Below, piece after piece: positions 35,260 to 47,039 of a stretch of DNA of 64,000 nucleotides. The notes beneath the pieces were generated by a model. That model saw nothing but the letters and a program-made list of their open reading frames with translations, did not search any database and was not told the origin of the DNA. The position numbers and the translations under genes are program-made. Source of the DNA: Micrasema longulum (Eukaryota; Arthropoda; Insecta; Trichoptera; Brachycentridae). Positions within the stretch are counted from its first letter, which is position 1. The number at the start of each line of letters is the position of its first letter. The DNA lies in NCBI GenBank assembly GCA_022494885.1, contig JAGVSM010003957.1, forward strand, positions 1-64,000, written 5' to 3'.

Positions 35260-36068
35260 GGTGAAAAATCTGCCATAGTCATAGAATTAAAAATAGTCCA
35301 GAAGAAGCGCAAAATCATATTTGAATACATCGGACTGTGTCAAAAAAAACCCCTACTATGCCCTACTTTTGCCGCGCGCATTCGTGATGTCGCCGCGTAA
35401 TGTTGCACGATGGGAAAAAATATAATCATAACACAAATGTAAGGTAAAAAAAACAATCTTTTATTTTCTCTAAAATGTTATTGTGCACGCGGAAATATTG
35501 ATTGACACAACAGAGTAGATAAGTCTTTACTTATCTACTGACCCTTTGGTCATTAAATAAGAGTAATTGAATTAATGAACTTTGAAATTAAAATATAAAA
35601 CAAATTGTATTTTGCATAAAAAAGATATTTTTATATCATGTTAAATAATATTTGATGTTTTATAGATAATGTCGGTCAAATGTCCACCACAGAGTTGATA
35701 ATCCTAGATCCAATTTTCATTAGTTCTCTCATTAGATAAGCAAAGTAGGGTAAAAAAAATACTACCCAGGCAATACTAACGAAATGTTCATTTTGATTTC
35801 TTCGACAATCTGACAGATGGAAAAATAATTCAATTTTTAAGTAATGTATTTGCTGCTCACACATTTAATTACACATAAAATGTGATCCCATCCTGTTTCT
35901 TTAAGATCCTAGCAGTATTTCTACACTTTAAAAGGACGTCTACAAAGAAACTAATGGGTCAAAACGTAAACCTACTCATTTATGAGTAGTTCAGTCGCCT
36001 TCTTTTTGATGTGCGTATGCATACGTCTCGACTATTTTTAATTCTATGGGTAAAAAATCTGCCATAGT
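35260..36068. mobile_element. Inverted-repeat element flanked by 20-bp direct repeats
   Basis: The terminal 17-mer CATAGAATTAAAAATAG (35280-35296) is perfectly inverted at 36032-36048. Immediately outside lie GGTGAAAAATCTGCCATAGT (35260-35279) and GGTAAAAAATCTGCCATAGT (36049-36068), identical except for one base. The element is 769 bp with no transposase. It also contains a 10-bp-arm hairpin (35514-35539) and the palindrome CGTATGCATACG (36014-36025). Confidence 0.75.
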
Positions 36069-36149
36069 GTTTTTTCCTGGATAAATTAAGTTTGTGTGTA
36101 TTTTTTGTTTTTACTTTTTACTTAAGTTAATATTTTTGGTTAGAGCTAA

Positions 36150-36900
36150 GTCGTTTTTTGGTGGTAAAATATATTTTAAGTCCATCAGGTTAACAGAACA
36201 AGAAAAAATCTAAATTTGTTCGAAAAATCTCCCTTCATCACATTTGCTCAAAAGTGTAAGGATTATTTCTCTGTCTAGTAAGGAAGTTCAGCGTTTTTTC
36301 ATATTTTTTATTTGTTAATAAATAGAGTAATCAAAAAACGAATCCAAAAATAAAAATAATAAAATCGTTTGTATTGTATTATCGGCGCTATGATTTTTTA
36401 AAGTTGTGTAGTTTTGATATTACTCCGCTTGTGAAGTCACATTTTTTTTCGCTGAGTACCCTGATTGGTGAATTGGCTTCCTGTAAACCGGAAATCTATC
36501 ACGACACTATCATTGGTTGATTCGGAAGAACTAGTGACGTCGTTCAAAGTAGTGCGTTTGTATTAAAATCATTTTGATTTTTTTTCCATACAAGAAACTT
36601 CGCCGTATAATTTAATGCTCTATTTTTTACCGCGCGTGAGAACACGTTTTTATATCCGATTTCCCGTATTACTAAACTTCCTCATTGTTTAATATTCTTT
36701 CCCATAAAATTAAGCTAGCAGACAACAAAAAATATTTTATTCAATTAATCAAAATCTATAGATATTTAAAAATATATATTTGAGTGACACGTGAACAATG
36801 TAAATTAAATTTGGAACTCACAGTTCTCCTTAGAAAAGGTTTCTCTATTTAGTAAGGAGGACTCTTAAATTAATTTCGAAGAATAATAATAACTAGAACA
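36150..36900 (+). pseudogene. LINE C-terminus split by a MITE
   Basis: Before the MITE the plus strand reads KSPFITFAQKCKDYFSV. After it, LFNILSHKIKLADNKKYFI and LIKIYRYLKI continue the block. The same order, uninterrupted, is seen in the LINE at 58680-59640 (NMLPHKIKLTDNKQYFKREI). The MITE at 36279-36687 therefore inserted into an older LINE copy. Confidence 0.7.
36279..36687. mobile_element. MITE family M, copy 2 (nested in LINE)
   Basis: Ends TAAGGAAGTTCAGCG and ACTAAACTTCCTCATTG. The interior is inverted relative to copy 1: ATCGGCGCTATGATTTTTTA, AAAGTAGTGCGTTTGTATTA, TTTTTACCGCGCGTGAGAA. Confidence 0.75.
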
Positions 36901-37454
36901 TCAATTTTAAAAAAACAAAGCACGCCAATATGGAAAGAACAAACAAAGACAAACATTTGATTAAGTGATCTACATGAAACAACTAACTGAAATAATTTTT
37001 AAATCTTCAGGGAGTTACTTGCTGAAAATAACAAAAAAAAATCGGTTCAAAAGAATAATTACGCGGTTCATTTATTATGTTTATATCAAATTCTGTGCCG
37101 AGATGTAGAAATCAAAATGAAATAATCAATTTCCAGTTGAATACACCGGTAAGATAAAACAATCATATTGGTTATCTTGATTTGCCATTATTAATTTTTA
37201 TAATCTTATCTCCCGGTATTTAATCAATATGAAATAAAAGATGCAGAATATAATTGCTATTAACTAGATTCATTCTACATGGTGATCAGCAATACAGAGG
37301 TTTATATTATTATGAAATCTTTATTCCCCACGAATTAGGTACCTAGAGTATTTTCAATTTATGTAGATATCTACTGAAAATAAGCAGAAGTTACGTATTA
37401 AAAAAAAACATAAAAACACATTTTTATTAATATTTGACGTGTACAATGTCAAAG

Positions 37455-39930
37455 AAAAGAATAAGTAATTTAAATAATAACAGTCAGCTGTGGCCGACTG
37501 TTGAATGCTAGTACATTCGATCCTTCGGGCCTCATTTAGTCGGCCTTAATGAATCTGTCTTCTTGGTCTATATAAATATATATATATGAAGGGTTCACTA
37601 CAGTTATTTGTTTGCTTATTTGTTTAAATTTAATGTTGTGCACACAGTGCTATGTTAATATAAATCTAGACAATATTACGAACAAAAAATAAACCTAACA
37701 CAGCACCAATTACGTACACAACACAATATATGAAACAACTATCTAACAGTACAACAAGATGTAAGAAGAATTTGTGCTTTGTGTGAATTTACTAGTGATT
37801 GTGTTTTTATTGTTGTGAGTATGAAATGTAGTGCGTGGAGTGAGGTGTATGGAGTGATGTGTATAAGATGTGGTGTTTATGTAGTGTGTATTCTGGTAGT
37901 ACCTAGTTTAGTATTAATTGTTTCTGTTTATTTTCAAAGAGGCTAAATGATACTAATATTACAGTAACTTTAAACTTTGAAGTAGGGCACACATAAGCAA
38001 ATTCCCCTATGTGCTCCAATAATAACAATAATAACATTAGTAATACTAAACATTAAAATCTATAAGACTCAGCTTCCGTTTGTAGCAGAGAGCTGAGTCG
38101 TTAAAGATGTCTAAATCGTACATCTTCTCAATTTTAGAAAAGTTAATAACTGCTCTTCCGAAGAGCGAATTTTGAGCTGCTCTGGTGTTGCATTTGTTGT
38201 AGCTCAGTAATACAGTATGTCGAGTGCGACGAATAGGAGTATTAAAGTTTATTTCAGACAGCAAATCGGCACAATCAATCCGATTATTTAGCAAATTATA
38301 AATAAATAATTGACCCGCAATCATACGCCGTTTATGAAGACAAGGTAACTTTGAATTACTGACATTAGGGAATTTACATTGGATGTACTTATGAAATTTA
38401 TTTTGTACTTTGTCTATTAAATTTATATAAATGTTGTATTGGGGATTCCAAATGCAGGAAGCGTATTCTATGCTGAATGTAATTTGACCAGTTCAAACTA
38501 ACTATGCCATTTGATTCCTTGATCTACATATTACTTTTTCACATTTACAAACTGTGCAATAACGCAGACAGTCTCAAGATAAATTTATTTTTAAAATACA
38601 GCTACACGACTAGAACAATTAACGCCACACGCGTTCAAAGCAATGATGACGAATGTCCACAGACAACAATGACCGCCATTTTTTTATTGCATTATCACTA
38701 TAGTGCAAATTTTTAGAGACTTAAACGCTTATTATCCGATTTCTCATAATTATAGGAATATATTTTGTTTATAAGTATTAAAAAACAATACTCTGATATG
38801 TATACTTAAAGTTCATATTATATATATTTAAAAAAATCAGTTAAATGCTGCTTTGCATTATCTAGTTGAAACCTTTGAACGCAAATATCTCAGAACTAGA
38901 TTGTCAAGAGATTTGGCATTATTGCAGAGGACCCGTCATTTATATATATTAAATACATTAAAAAAAGTTTGGTTAGTAAGCTATTAAAATTTAATAGCAA
39001 AGAATCTGTAATTTAAAATAATAACAGCTGTCGCTAACTGTTACAAGCTATTAAATTCGGCTTTCCCGGGAGTATTTAATCGGCCCTATGGGCCTTAAAA
39101 AATCTTTCCTCATAGCCTTATTAAATCATTGATCACCTCTTAGGGCCTTGGTTAACCCTTTATAGGGCACTTATTTTGGTTAATTTATATCTTGCAAACC
39201 TAATAAAATATTTTCTTTTTTAACATAATAAATCAATTATATTTGAAAAAGCTGAGTAAAAGACCGATCTACCTGATACTCTTGTGGAAATAGACTTATT
39301 ATTAATACGTACCACTTCGTTACAGGTGTCCTTACAAGGGTTACTTAGGATCTCGGATGCACAATATTAGTTATTTATAATACAAATTGAATCAATATTC
39401 ACGAATCTTGGCCCCATATAAGTTATCCAAAATAACAATAAAAACGACATACGTTATTAAGAATACAATTTATTTTTTTCGTAGTGTAAATAATAATTAA
39501 ATTTGAGGAAATCTATAAATATCTATGTTTCCCAAGTCATTGAAATTTTGTCATAATACATTTAAAGGGATTGAAGAATATTTTCACGGTTTTTTTAAAT
39601 ATAATAATTTAGAGATATGGGGGGTGTTTTTGTAATAATATAGAAAAAATATTTTGTCTTGGCTCAGTAAAAAAAAACAATGTAGTGGTAAAACTGGTCA
39701 ATATTATTGTAATGATAATAGTTGAAAAAATATATTCTCATGGTTTATTTTAAAAATAAATTAAGTTGACAATTAATACAAATATAGAGAAAATTATTAT
39801 TCCGTTCGAATATTAAAATTAAACAGATGAAAATAATCCTGATTTAGTGTTGATACCACGATAATAAGGCTCAAATTCCTGTGCGCAAGTATAAGGAACA
39901 GACGCAATCAATCAATTCTAGAGTATTAAT
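37455..39930 (+). repeat. GGCC-rich complex repeat, copy 2 (interrupted)
   Basis: 37455-37590 matches 9520-9640 and 38936-39930 matches 9665-10790, including AACAGTCAGCTGTG, the AGTTTGGTTAGTAAGC block, AGAATCTGTAATTTAAAATA and the GGCC-N5-GGGCC blocks. The intervening 37591-38935 is a later LINE insertion. Same orientation as copy 1. Confidence 0.65.
37591..38935 (-). pseudogene. LINE C-terminal insertion within the GGCC repeat
   Basis: The minus strand from about 38470 reads SIEYASCIWNPQYNIYINLI, KVQNKFHKYIQCKF, then MIAGQLFIYNLLNNRIDCAD, ADLLSEINFNTPIRRTRH and further blocks to a stop near 38046. These match the C-terminal region of jockey/CR1-type RT proteins. The 3'UTR runs toward a TATATA-rich end near 37590. 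Confidence 0.75.
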
Positions 39931-39964
39931 ATTATAGAAGATACATTTTAAATATTTTGCTTTT

Positions 39965-40185
39965 ATTATTCATTCAATAATCCATTGTTCTCTTCCCGCA
40001 TCTAATGGTGCATATGGCACTGCATTGGTGTACCAACCGCAGTGTATCTAGATCATCTTTTGTTGCATAAAAGTAAGATAATCAGTCTTACGCTTCAGGT
40101 GCCAGTCCCTAGACTGTGAAATATTATGTCGGAATCGAACCCGAGACCTCTTGCACGGTAGGCAAATTTGCTGACCAAAAGGTGG
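39965..40185 (-). repeat. tRNA-derived SINE family B copy
   Basis: Body AGTCTTACGCTTCAGGTGCC and head GGAATCGAACCCGAGACC (complement of box B). The 5' head is truncated at about 40185. It is adjacent to GGCC repeat copy 2, as SINE B copy 1 is embedded in copy 1. Confidence 0.75.
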
Positions 40186-40559
40186 ACAAAATAACATTTA
40201 AAAATAAAAAAAATATCAATCAGGTACTATTTAAAATATTCAGGATTTTAATATATTTTTAAAATTTTACGGCTTTATTTGTTTTTAGTTTAAAAAAATA
40301 TTTTCCCGTCCTTATTTTAGGCACTTAAAGAACTTGTATATGAATTACTAATAAACTAGAATATGTACATATGTAAATGTAGGTAAAAGTATTAAAAGTA
40401 ATCCCTTTATCGTTTAAATAGTCGTAAAGCTACACAAAAGAGTTTAATATCTAGGCAAACATTGGAGCGGTTTTATTTTCTGATAAATAAGTCTATTACA
40501 AACATGAAAAATATGATTTGAAAATTATTACAATATTCACCTTGCACGCCTTTGTAATT

Positions 40560-40905
40560 CATTATAAGGAACCCCATTCCTAGTAAGATCAGAATATTGT
40601 TAGCATTTGTAGAGGATATTAATACGTTTAAATCAAGATTGAAATGTCACTATCTAAATCTTTGAGTAGTTCTTTTCTCCTTCTTCTTTCCTTCCCATCC
40701 CTCTCCTCTCCTCTCTTCATAGTATAGTGTAAATTTTTAGTTCATTTTTGTTTTAAATATTTGTATAAATTACGAGATTCTGCATTGTAATTTTCTCAAA
40801 CGGTACAGTTTGGGTAGGTAGGAAGAAATAACCTTAAGGCAATATGCCCGCCCTTATATGTAAAGCAATTGTATATTTATATAAATTGTTAAATCAATAA
40901 AGAAA
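40560..40905 (+). repeat. LINE 3' end
   Basis: Contains [19 protein letters not shown] coding remnant, then a CT-rich 3'UTR and TAAGGCAATATGCCCGCCC, ending in AATAAAGAAATA. Same family as the minus-strand insertion at 23646-24080. Confidence 0.7.
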
Positions 40906-41017
40906 TATTTTAATTTTGCACTATGATTAATTTTTAAATTACGCATTTATCTTATGTTACATATGGCACATCACTAAAAATATTATACAATGGACTTAAA
41001 CACTACAATGATTTACT

Positions 41018-41690
41018 GGGGGGCGATTACAATGGGAAGGTACCATAGATATCTCGAATTGTCTATAAAGTAAAATCGAATATGTCATATGAAAAAAAAA
41101 AAGATTATCCATGTGAAATAAATTTAGAAACATGTTCAATTATAGGTTACTGACGAAGTTACTTCAAATTTTCGTACATACACATTGTTGTAGAGAAAAT
41201 TCGGTTTTACTTTATAGACAATAAGGAAATATTACGTTTTTTTTTACATTTTTAAAGTAATAAAAGTCTACGAAATACTGTTCAATTAAGAAAAAAATAT
41301 TCTGCTAATTATTAGTTGCATAAAAAATAATTTTAAATTTGTAATTTTGAATTTTCCACAAAAACGGTCATTTCATTGGCCACACCCCTAATACGTTACA
41401 ATTCTTGTTTATTTGTTCCTTGCCATTGAAATTTGTGTACAACAATATCACGAATCTTGACGTCACAACAACCAAGTCCAAACGCGTAACGTTTTCTATG
41501 AACGTATTATCATTGAATTTCTTTTTTACATTTAAGTATGAAAAAATTTCTCTACAATATCCATATTGATTTCGAAAATTCAATTAATTATTCCAAATCC
41601 ATTTTAAAGATTTTTATCGGTATTCGTAGTATGTGATATTTCCCTGTAGAAGATATTATAACTCTGTTATCTTCCTATTGTAATCGTGAC
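41018..41690. mobile_element. MITE family N
   Basis: The ends GCGATTACAATGGGAAG and CTTCCTATTGTAATCG are inverted. The interior block TTGTAATTTTGAATTTTCCA...CAAAAACGGTCATTTCATTG recurs at 52110-52160. No ORF with a recognised domain. Confidence 0.7.
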
Positions 41691-42570
41691 GTCACACGAA
41701 AAAATATTTGTATCGTATACAAATTTAAAATCAATATAAAAATGCACATGATGTCTATACCAACTACTCGAGACAGCACGATTATATCTTGTGATATGTA
41801 AGGAAAACCCTAAAGAATAAGAAAAAAACCTGAAATTTACTGCACTAAAAACGATTGACTTGTGAGTCATGAAAATGCACATTTTTAGCATTTATTACAA
41901 AACACATTTTTTACATGTCCGGGCAAAAAAGAATGCAGTTAAATGTGTGAAATAGAATCTTGTCGAGTGTTTTTGACTCGATAGCTTAAATAAGGTAAAA
42001 AATCCCATATAAAAACAAGAAAACATTAAAATATAAAAAATTGCCATTCATTTATCCAATTACCCAAATATTAAAATTTTTGAAGCATTTTAAACGAGTT
42101 TAGTGATGGAGTGGCTCCCAAAGCGTAAGTCTAATCACATATCTTCATGTAACAAATAAAGTAGAGATACACTGCATTAAGTGTATTTCATTTCATTTCA
42201 TATCATTTAATTTAATTTAATTTCTTTTGTTTTATTTAATTTTATTTAAATTTATTATTTTTAAATTAATAATAATTAATCTTTACTAACCGAAATATAA
42301 GTATATAATGTGATCAATACAAAAAATAAAACAAAGTTATTCACGGTTAAATGGCGGACTTATTGTCTGTCACTGGCAATTTCTTACAACCTGACCAAAA
42401 ACAAATAAAAAATAAAATAATATTAAAAATTACATTTTAAAAGTACAAAACAAATAAATAAAATTTTTAGAATACACTGACATAAAAACACTTTTTTTAC
42501 ATGTTAGGCCTTATCCACTCATAAATCCGCGCGGCTACCCACCTCCATGATCGCTTACTTATTTTACTCG

Positions 42571-42766
42571 CCACGAAAGGTGTCCCGCGATGGGGAAATT
42601 AAAACTGAAACTTGACGGATACCGTTGGCCAGCCATCTTTGTTGAATACATTGAAAAATTGTGTGGAAAATTATTGTAAAATATGACGAAAAAATTAAAA
42701 AGAAATGTCGAATGGTATCCGTCAAATTTGATTTTACATTTCGCCTTCGCGGGATACCTTTCGTGG
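42571..42766. mobile_element. Short MITE with about 55-bp TIRs
   Basis: CCACGAAAGGTGTCCCGCGA ... CTTGACGGATACCGTT at the left is mirrored by AATGGTATCCGTCAAATTTG ... CGCGGGATACCTTTCGTGG at the right. 196 bp, non-coding. Confidence 0.8.
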
Positions 42767-42973
42767 CACGTAGCTTACTAATTCGCACCATTCGTCACGG
42801 GTGCCACAAGTAAAAAAAGCTGTAAATCGAGTTAAATATGAAATTTAATACAATTAGGAGTGCAGTACACTGTTCCAAATGGTTATAACTAAAAAGTTCA
42901 TCAAAACCGCATACGAGTGCATAATGGCACTCTTAACATAATATTTATTTATTGTTATAATATGTTAAAATTT

Positions 42974-43529
42974 TAATGAGGAAGTTCAACCCTACAGGAA
43001 AATTGTATATAAAGAATGTGTTCTTAAGCGCTGTAAAAATTAGAATATTAAATTTTATTGTATTGCGAAGTTTTTTGAAAATGTATGAAAAAAATAATAA
43101 AAATTATTTTAATAAAATTTGAATTTGAATCGAGTTGTGGTCCTGTGGCTAGTGTCTCGGACTCACGGACCAATGGTCCGTGGTTCGAATCCCACTCTAC
43201 TCCGACTTTATTTCCATTTTCTAATAGTGAGTTATTTACAACTCGTTGAAAATGGCCCTAAAAACTAAATATTTGGGTAAATCATGGGAACGGAAATATT
43301 TCTTTAAAAAAAAAATGGTAAGTCAACTGATGATTTAGCATAACTCATCGATAAGAAGGGGAAGAGACCTTGAGACGTCACAAGCGAAGTAATTTCAAAA
43401 ATACAAAACTGTAAAAAATCATAGCGCTGATAATACGATACTCGTACACAAAAAATATACATTTTTTCTAATTAGTTTAATAGTCTATCAACAAAAAAGG
43501 ATATAAAATAACCACCGAACTTTCTAATG
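42974..43529. mobile_element. MITE family M, copy 3 (carries a SINE)
   Basis: Ends TAATGAGGAAGTTCAA and CCGAACTTTCTAATG. The interior matches copy 1, including CATAGCGCTGATAATACGA. It is interrupted by SINE C at 43131-43315. Confidence 0.75.
43131..43315 (+). repeat. tRNA-derived SINE family C (nested in MITE M)
   Basis: Head GAGTTGTGGTCCTGTGGCTA with box B GTGGTTCGAATCCCAC, body GACTTTATTTCCATTTTCTA, then AAATATTTGGGTAAATCATG and an A-rich end. Confidence 0.85.
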
Positions 43530-44237
43530 AAATGTGTTTTTTAATAAACAACTCTTGTTATTGAATATATATATATATGTATATTACAGTATAATTAAAT
43601 ATATAACAATGCACTCAATATAATAACTATTTTGAGTTCATTGTTTTTTATTGACCTGTGGTTAAAACTTGCGAATTTCAGAATCTTCATGTCGATTTCC
43701 TCAGTATGACGCATTTAGACTTGTGGCACTCTATTGTTCTTAAAATGTAACATGATTAGAATGATAGTTGTCAGGAAAAGTGACGACATAACTTTGTAGT
43801 AACGTCAGAGGAGTTATTTATATTGACACACGAAAAATCATTTGTATCTGGCGTGTTAATTTTTTTATTACAATGCTTGAAACATAAATAAACATTAATA
43901 TATAAAATCAGCATTAAAACTAAAATAAACCTAATTATTAAAGACGTTCTTACAAGGTTACATCATTTTGCAAAAACGTTAGAGATGGGATAAATTGATC
44001 AATGTAAATTGACCGAATAAAAAAAAATATTCGTTTGATGTTCATGAAAAAGTATAAATGTATCATTTTTTAGTGAACAATTGTGTTAAACACACTATAA
44101 TAGGCTTGTTTTTTCGTTTTTTTTTAATCAATTTTCGGAAACGGAGTTTCATGATTGCATGAAATAACCGATAAAATCGATTTGATCAGTGATCAGTAAT
44201 TTCCCATCACTATTGAAATTAGTTTGACTTAGTTTGT

Positions 44238-44315
44238 TGTGGTAGAGTAAGATTTGAACCCCGGACCTTTGGCCCGTGAGTTCGCAATACTACCACGAGA
44301 CCACAACCCGGTTTA
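44238..44315 (-). repeat. SINE C head
   Basis: GATTTGAACCCCGGACCTTT and TACCACGAGACCACAACCCG are the complements of box B and box A of family C. Confidence 0.75.
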
Positions 44316-44634
44316 TTTAATATTATTAACAGAACCTACGACAAAAAAAACAGTAGAAATGTTTTGTAAAATAGATTTTTGTCTTTTAGCTTTTTTTAAC
44401 ATAATACCCATTAGATATTTGTAAGATCTTTTTAGTTTTTTCAGGACACCGATTTATTGAAATCAGGATCGTTTTCGGGCGAGGTTCTATTTTTATGATT
44501 TTACCTTTTAAAAATTATTTTTTCATTCGTTTTTTTATTGTTTCTAATTAATATTAATTTTCAACCTGCATACTTGAATAATTAACACAAAATTTAAATT
44601 ACCTGAAAAGTTTTTAGGCCACTAAAAGTAGTAC

Positions 44635-44980
44635 TCTAGGTATTCACAAAGTTTTATGACCTATAATTGGCCGGTTTAAGTGATCAATTTACACTCTGTG
44701 TGAAATCTAGGTATTCACTGGGCTTTATGACCTGTAATTGGACTTTTACGTGTTTAAAGGTACATATCTCCTAAATTCTTTTAGTAAAATAGCTGAAACC
44801 TGTATTGATGTGGATGTGATTCATTCGAACTATGTTATGCCATGTAAATGTATTGATTTGGACATTCCGTTAATCTTATCTTTTAAATATCCTTCATTTC
44901 TGCTGGTTAAAATTTTAAGAAACTCCTTAAGAACATTTGGATAGTATTCATAATATTATTGATAAATAAAGTGATTATTA
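44635..44980 (-). repeat. Dispersed repeat family E, diverged
   Basis: GTTTTATGACCTATAATTGG followed by CCGGTTTAAGTGATCA, with a partial tandem repeat of the same block near 44705-44740. Confidence 0.5.
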
Positions 44981-45297
44981 AAAAACCTGAAAACGTCTCG
45001 TTACATCTCGAAACCAATGAATATCGATATAATAATATTAGTGATAAAAATATTTCCACATTGTTGTAAATAGATATTGTAATAATCGTGATAAAATTCA
45101 AACAAGTTGTGATGAAACGGAAATCGAACCTCGGACTGCTAGATCCGTATAATATTATTCACTACAATATCAGAGAAATGCAACCGGACTCAGATACAAT
45201 TTTAATGACCATGGCAAATTTGATTATAAAATCCATTCACAAACATGTTGATTCGTGATTTAATTATTTCTTAAATTTTCACGGCCGTTCAAATGCA

Positions 45298-45400
45298 TAT
45301 TGAGTTTTTCTGGCACATCAACACTGACGATGGACTCTGCAATGCGATATAAAACGTCAGCAACGCCACACGGCATAGCTACCCAGAAAAACTCAATCAG
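45298..45400. repeat. Inverted-repeat element (GAGTTTTTCTGG ends)
   Basis: ATTGAGTTTTTCTGG and its complement CCAGAAAAACTCAAT bound about 100 bp. Related ends occur at 53873-54003. Confidence 0.55.
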
Positions 45401-45984
45401 CATATTGATTCGTAGAGTTACCTTTAGATTTCATAATAGCACAATCGCCTAGCGCTCTATGAAGGAATTGCATCTTTCCATAATACAAAATAAAATCACA
45501 TTTTCAGCTGAGTAATAGTAAAACAGTACAACATTATGTATAATCTATGTAATTTATGCACTTATAAAAACTTTTCGCTTCCTATAGTATTCGAACCCGT
45601 TGAAAAAAATGCCTTTCACTTATTTAAAACTGTACAATTGATAACCGGTTGATTCAGTTTTACGTTAATATTAGAAATAGGTACTTACACTAACGAAAAT
45701 AGAATCGACTGAATCAAAAGTCCTTTCATAACACTTTTATATCAAACGTAATACCGGAAAAAAAACCATAAAGGAAGTCTTTGTTGATCTTTCGTTCAAG
45801 CGAAAATAAAAGGTTTATTCGAGTCAGATTTATGTTTTATGAATGTTAGATTCGTTTTGCTATAAATACAAGAATTCTATGAAATGTGGCCAATGTGGGT
45901 ATATTTAAGAATCTAAGTTGTTACGCGAGTAATGGCATGAAGTGTGATGTTCGCATTTAAACCTGAAAAGTAATATAAAGGGTT

Positions 45985-46173
45985 CGGGTTGTGGTCCTGC
46001 GGTGAGTGTCTCGGACTAACAGATCAAAGGCCCGTAGTTCGAATCCCACTTTACCCCAACTTGATTTCCATTTTCTAATAGTGAGTCATTTAAAACTCAT
46101 TACAAATGGCCCTAAAATGAAACGTTTGGGTAAATCATATGAACGCAAATAAGTATTTATTAATAAAAAAAAA
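45985..46173 (+). repeat. tRNA-derived SINE family C
   Basis: CGGGTTGTGGTCCTGCGGTG (box A), TAGTTCGAATCCCAC (box B), CTTGATTTCCATTTTCTAAT, and an end in TTTATTAATAAAAAAAAA. Close to the 3' end of PKG-B. Confidence 0.85.
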
Positions 46174-46879
46174 TGCAAGTACCGATTTTCTTCACAGCGC
46201 TCCGCAGTGCTGGCAACTGATAAACGCTGAACAATTGACAGAAAAAGTAGTGATATATAATTAGAAAACTGTTAAAATAGTTCATGCAAATGAAATAAAT
46301 TTGAAACAATAAATATAGAAATTACAAGGCAAGATTTACCTACACGCCTCGTCAAAAAACTATCAAAAAGGAAATTTAATTGATTTGGATTTACTTATAA
46401 ATAATAATCAATAAAATATTAGGTACGATATATTTACAAATATAAATACTGAAAAACATGATACATTTTATTGTTTATTTATAAAAATGTTGTAAATGAA
46501 ACAAAATCGATAAATATGAAAATCACTGAAATGCATGACTGTTTCACGTCATAATATCGTCGCTTCAGCTCGTTTTTCAAATCTACTGAAATAGAGCTTT
46601 TAAGTTTTTTTTACTAAATATTTATAAATAACGATCCCTTAAACAATTTTAAAAACATTTTTTTTTTCATTTGAATTTTATAAATAAAGGCTTTCTCAGA
46701 ACTCCTGTACGCTTAACTCAATTTCGTTAAAAATTGTATGTTGGACAAAAACAAACTAAAGCCACGATATATATGTTAAAATCCATTATAAATATTTTAA
46801 AAGTAAATATGTTTAGTTAAAATGACAATAATCATAGTTATAATAGTAATAATAATAATAATAGTTTTGATCAAATAAA

Positions 46880-47039
46880 TCAAAAATCGATATCCCATCC
46901 TGATGTTTCATCCGGCGGCAGTTTATCTTTAGGGTATTTCTCAAAGTTGTTCAAATCTGTTGGGCTTGTTATCGGCCTTACAAGTGGGGCTTGCATTGTT
47001 CTATTTCTAAGTTTGTCCCAGTCAAATCCCAAAAACCAT
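46880..47039 (-). CDS. PKG-B exon 10 (AGC C-terminal tail)
   Basis: [36 protein letters not shown], and [15 protein letters not shown], then TGA. This is the standard C-terminal tail of PKG proteins, longer by six codons than in PKG-A. Confidence 0.94.
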
